DNA of 64,000 nt from contig NZ_CAJVAS010000021.1 of NCBI RefSeq assembly GCF_910593845.1, forward strand, positions 1 through 64,000, read 5' to 3'. Of the stretch, positions 61,342 through 64,000 are shown in pieces (positions within the stretch are counted from its first letter, which is position 1; every line of letters begins with the position of its first letter). Position numbers and translations under genes: made by a program. The notes beneath the pieces are model-generated. The model was not told where the DNA came from. It saw only the letters and a list, made by a program, of their open reading frames with translations, and made no database searches. Origin of the DNA: Paenibacillus solanacearum (GTDB lineage Bacteria; Bacillota; Bacilli; Paenibacillales; NBRC-103111).

Positions 61342-62679
61342 TTATTTCTTCGCCACTTCCTCTATCTTCTTGTTGATCGCTTCTTCAGCGGTTCGGATAA
61401 AGGTATTGAGATCCATCTTGCCCGAAACATAGTCGAGGTACAACGGGTTAAACACACTGTAGGCTTCCGTTCGATAGTTGCTAAATTGCGGCGTCGGCGC
61501 CGGCTTGCTCTTGAAGAACGCCTGCACGTTCTTTCCCTTCAAGAACGCCACGTCTGCACCGAATTGCTTCTGCATCTCCGGATTGGAAAGCGGCGAAGCT
61601 GCACCGCTCCGTGCAGCGATCAACTGGACTTCATCTGAAGTCATCAGCTCCAGGACCTTCATCGCCGCATCTTTATGTTTGCTCGTCTTGGCGACTCCAA
61701 TGGCATGTACGTCAACCATTCCGCCAATATTCGGTTTATCCGGGAAATACGGATATTGGACCATATCCCAATTCAGACCTTTCTCAGCCGCCGGTTCGAT
61801 CCACCGGAAGTTGTTGACCGAGGCTAGCATCGCGAGATCCATATTTGCAGTGAAGACCGTATGTCCGCTGTTAACCAGCTTGACCGGATTGGGAAGATTG
61901 CCAGGTATGGAAAAAATATCGCGATTGAGCTGCATCACTCTGCGCCAATCATTCGAATTAACGGCGGCTTTGTTCGTTTTCGGATCAAGCGCATCCAGCG
62001 AGAAGGAGTACCCTGGGCGTAACAGATTGTCAAAGGATAGTCCGTAATAATTTTTTCCACCGTCGGCGCGGGTAAGTTTCTTCGCGAGTTCAATGGTCTG
62101 ATCCCAAGTCATGCCGTCTTTCGGGTAGGACACCCCGAATTTGTCGAAAATGTCTTTATTATAATACAACGCAACGGTGTTGGAATAACGGGGCAGCGCG
62201 TACAACTCACCCTTGCCGGAGACCGCTCTCACCGAATCCAGCATGGCCGGCTGGAAACGCGACAAATCAATATTGTGTTTCTTGGCCAACGGGGTAATAT
62301 CTTCTACCAGCCCCAATTGGACAAGAACCCCCATGTCACCAGCGTAATAGTTGAACAAATCGGGAGGATTGCCACTGACGACCCAGTTATCGATCGTTTC
62401 CTTTCCGCCTTTAAACGTAGGTTTGACCGTAATGTACGGGTATTTCTTCTTTAGCGGCTCAAAGAGGACCCGTTGCAAATCGGCGTCGGAGATCAAATTG
62501 TTCATAAACAGCGTTAATTCGACCGGGTCCGTGTTTTCCTTGACCGCGGTCTTCGCGTCGGCACCGCCAGAATCTGGAGCTTTGCTCGCTCCCGTCGAAA
62601 CCGGCTCCCCGCTACCGCATCCGGCAGCAAACAATACGATAGATAGCGTTATTACCGTTTGCAAACTTTTGCTCCACAT
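61342..62679 (-). CDS. Extracellular solute-binding lipoprotein (family 1), orphan
   Basis: 445 residues. Lipobox LFAAGCGSG (Cys near 21). Core YNKDIFDKFGVSYPKDGMTW near 175, FSLDALDPKTNKA near 225, C-terminal NTFIRTAEEAINKKI. RBS GGGAGG before ATG 62679. Paralogue of the SBPs at 34704, 41642 and 58360. A LacI-like 14-mer lies 281 bp upstream (62960-62973). Confidence 0.87.
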   Translation of the reverse strand: MWSKSLQTVITLSIVLFAAGCGSGEPVSTGASKAPDSGGADAKTAVKENTDPVELTLFMNNLISDADLQRVLFEPLKKKYPYITVKPTFKGGKETIDNWVVSGNPPDLFNYYAGDMGVLVQLGLVEDITPLAKKHNIDLSRFQPAMLDSVRAVSGKGELYALPRYSNTVALYYNKDIFDKFGVSYPKDGMTWDQTIELAKKLTRADGGKNYYGLSFDNLLRPGYSFSLDALDPKTNKAAVNSNDWRRVMQLNRDIFSIPGNLPNPVKLVNSGHTVFTANMDLAMLASVNNFRWIEPAAEKGLNWDMVQYPYFPDKPNIGGMVDVHAIGVAKTSKHKDAAMKVLELMTSDEVQLIAARSGAASPLSNPEMQKQFGADVAFLKGKNVQAFFKSKPAPTPQFSNYRTEAYSVFNPLYLDYVSGKMDLNTFIRTAEEAINKKIEEVAKK

Positions 62680-63385
62680 AAAAATTTACCTCCCTATATG
62701 ATTTATGCTGCTCTCGGAATTCATCGTTTTGTATCGACGCTGACCTGACGACCGAGGTCTTTTATTGTTCTCGACAGCGGACAGCGCTTACAATTCGCCC
62801 GTTTATCGGCGACTGTTCCGCCAGTCAGTTGCGGGCGCTTGTTTCAAATTACGGATTGGATCTGAGGCATCGAACATGGGCTTGGAATTTTTCGCAATAC
62901 GGTTAAACCCCCGAAACGAATGTTGTCGATGGAAACGCAACGTACATACGAAACGCCTTTGAAAGCCCTTTCAATTTCTGATTTTCTTAATGTGTCCCAT
63001 CCCCCCAATTCTAATATTAAAAAATTTGTACCGGTGGAGAAATGCGCAGCGAACGGTAATCAATGACAATCATTTTATGAATCATACTTTGTATTCTAAA
63101 CAAAATGACAGTAATGTCAACGATTTTATTGGCATATTTTAACGTTTAATGTGTTTTATTGTTTTTTAATCGGTGATATATATTTCGTTTCGTAAATATT
63201 CGATAACAAATGGATGCCTTTTCATAAGAAAACAATAGAATGTGAATGCTTCGTCTTCTCAACTACACACCCGAAGTGCCTTCACAGCACCCGGCTAATT
63301 TTCCAATCGCATCCAAGTCCTATGTATTCCCGAACCGATTTATTATATGATGGAACTGTAAAATCGTGGGACAGGGGGGAGCACT
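62680..63385. other. Long AT-rich intergenic region
   Basis: About 700 bp between divergent SBP and glycerate kinase genes. Becomes strongly A/T-rich after 63090. Contains the LacI-like site (62960-62973) and a weak Fur-like 15-mer TGACAATCATTTTAT (63064-63078). No gene of more than about 65 codons has an RBS or protein pattern. Confidence 0.5.
62960..62973 (+). promoter_or_regulatory. LacI-type operator candidate (TGAAAGCCCTTTCA)
   Basis: TGAAAGCCCTTTCA is palindromic except for its centre and matches the cre consensus at 13 of 14 positions (CC in place of CG). It shares its core with the site upstream of the glycoside hydrolase (30650-30663, opposite strand). Confidence 0.45.
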
Positions 63386-64000
63386 ATGAAATTTGTTATT
63401 GCGCCGGATTCGTATAAAGGAAGCCTGACCGCTTCCAAGGTCGGAGAGACGATGGCGAAAGCGGTATTGGAGGAAATCCCGGAAGCGGACGTGCGCATCA
63501 TTCCGATGGCGGACGGGGGAGAAGGGACTGTAGACGCGCTCGTGCAAGCGGCTGGCGGACAGGTCGTCCCGATTCAAGCGACCGGAGCGCTGGGGGAGCA
63601 GGTCGATACTTACGTAGGCATGATCGGCGACCGGTCGGTGCCGTTAACCGTCATTGAGGTAGCCAACATCTTCGGCCTGCCGATGGTGGAGGCGCAGCAG
63701 CGAAATCCGATGAATACGACGTCCCGCGGACTGGGCGATGCGATACGCGTCATGCTCGACCGGGGCTTGCGGCAATTTGTCATCGGGCTCGGCGGCAGCG
63801 CGACCAATGACGGCGGGCTTGGCATGCTCAGCGCGCTTGGCGTGCGGTTTGCATGCCGCAGCGGCCGGACGGCGACGGGCTTCGGACGCGAGCTGGCCGA
63901 GCTGACCGGTGCGGACTGGAGCGGCCTCGACCCGCGGCTGCGGGAATGCCGGCTGACCGTCGCCTGCGACGTGACGAATCCGCTGCTCGGGCCGCAGGGC
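63386..64000 (+). CDS. glxK: Glycerate 2-kinase (partial, cut by window end)
   Basis: The first 205 codons from ATG 63386 (RBS AGGGGGGAG). Opens MKFVIAPDSYKGSLTASKV, then RIIPMADGGEGTVDAL near 38, VEVANIFGLP-like segment near 92, MNTTSRGLGDAIRVML near 110, GLGGSATNDGG near 133. These are conserved in GlxK/GarK. Converts D-glycerate to 2-phosphoglycerate, the end step of glucarate/galactarate or glyoxylate use, which fits the glucarate-dehydratase-like gene at 28569. Continues past 64000. Confidence 0.9.
   Translation, partial: MKFVIAPDSYKGSLTASKVGETMAKAVLEEIPEADVRIIPMADGGEGTVDALVQAAGGQVVPIQATGALGEQVDTYVGMIGDRSVPLTVIEVANIFGLPMVEAQQRNPMNTTSRGLGDAIRVMLDRGLRQFVIGLGGSATNDGGLGMLSALGVRFACRSGRTATGFGRELAELTGADWSGLDPRLRECRLTVACDVTNPLLGPQG

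Noticed and set aside
63064..63078. Fur box TGACAATCATTTTAT
   Set aside because: Too many mismatches to the 7-1-7 consensus in a very A/T-rich region.

Overview
The window reads as chromosomal DNA of a Gram-positive, low-GC-phylum but fairly GC-rich soil bacterium, most likely Paenibacillaceae (Paenibacillus or Cohnella-like). Reasons: strong AAGGAGG-type ribosome binding sites with frequent TTG and GTG starts, many lipoprotein solute-binding proteins paired with AraC regulators, ydaO-type c-di-AMP riboswitches, a PadR/DUF2812 pair, and an rRNA operon end followed by a tRNA cluster. This is inferred from gene content; no database search was run.

Layout. 1-950: end of 23S rRNA, 5S rRNA, then tRNA-Glu, -Val, -fMet and -Asp and a terminator. 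1.1-9.9 kb: a UvrD-type helicase, PadR + DUF2812, a MerR-led operon (MerR, TIM-barrel protein, VC0807-type membrane protein), DUF3231, and a Rieske/FAD oxidoreductase. 10-15.3 kb: a type III polyketide synthase cluster (PKS, methyltransferase, FAD enzyme, MMPL exporter). 15.4-16.7 kb: GNAT and a methyltransferase. 16.9-22.7 kb: a nikABCDE-type ABC operon with a trailing methyltransferase. 23-26.1 kb (minus): an SDR with an altered active site, a radical SAM protein preceded by two LexA-like boxes, and a phosphotransferase. 26.2-29.8 kb: AraC, SDR, RraA-like and glucarate-dehydratase-like enolase genes, probably sugar-acid catabolism. 30-43 kb and 54-64 kb: carbohydrate accessory regions with a glycoside hydrolase carrying an in-frame stop, an alginate-lyase-like protein, a sulfatase, a PhyH dioxygenase, an FAD oxidoreductase, LacI and AraC regulators, five solute-binding lipoproteins without permeases, and glycerate kinase cut by the window edge.

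The centre of interest is 43.0-54.2 kb, a potassium/c-di-AMP island. Four ydaO-class riboswitches lie within about 10 kb. One on the minus strand precedes an orphan enolase-N-terminal-like protein. Two in tandem precede an RCK-like protein, a 36-residue membrane microprotein, kdpFABC and a duplicated kinase-less KdpD. The fourth precedes a 56-residue two-helix membrane protein, and its aptamer contains a four-copy, 45-bp tandem repeat in which every copy can fold as a hairpin. Three of the four share a promoter of the form TTTAC(A/T)-N17-TATGAT. As c-di-AMP signals potassium sufficiency, the island looks like a co-ordinately repressed ion-homeostasis regulon that includes small membrane proteins I cannot assign.

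Other regulatory sites read directly from the sequence: a MerR-type 19-bp-spacer promoter with a perfect palindrome, a PadR-type operator, a LacI-like 14-mer shared between carbohydrate genes, cre-like sites, and several terminators.
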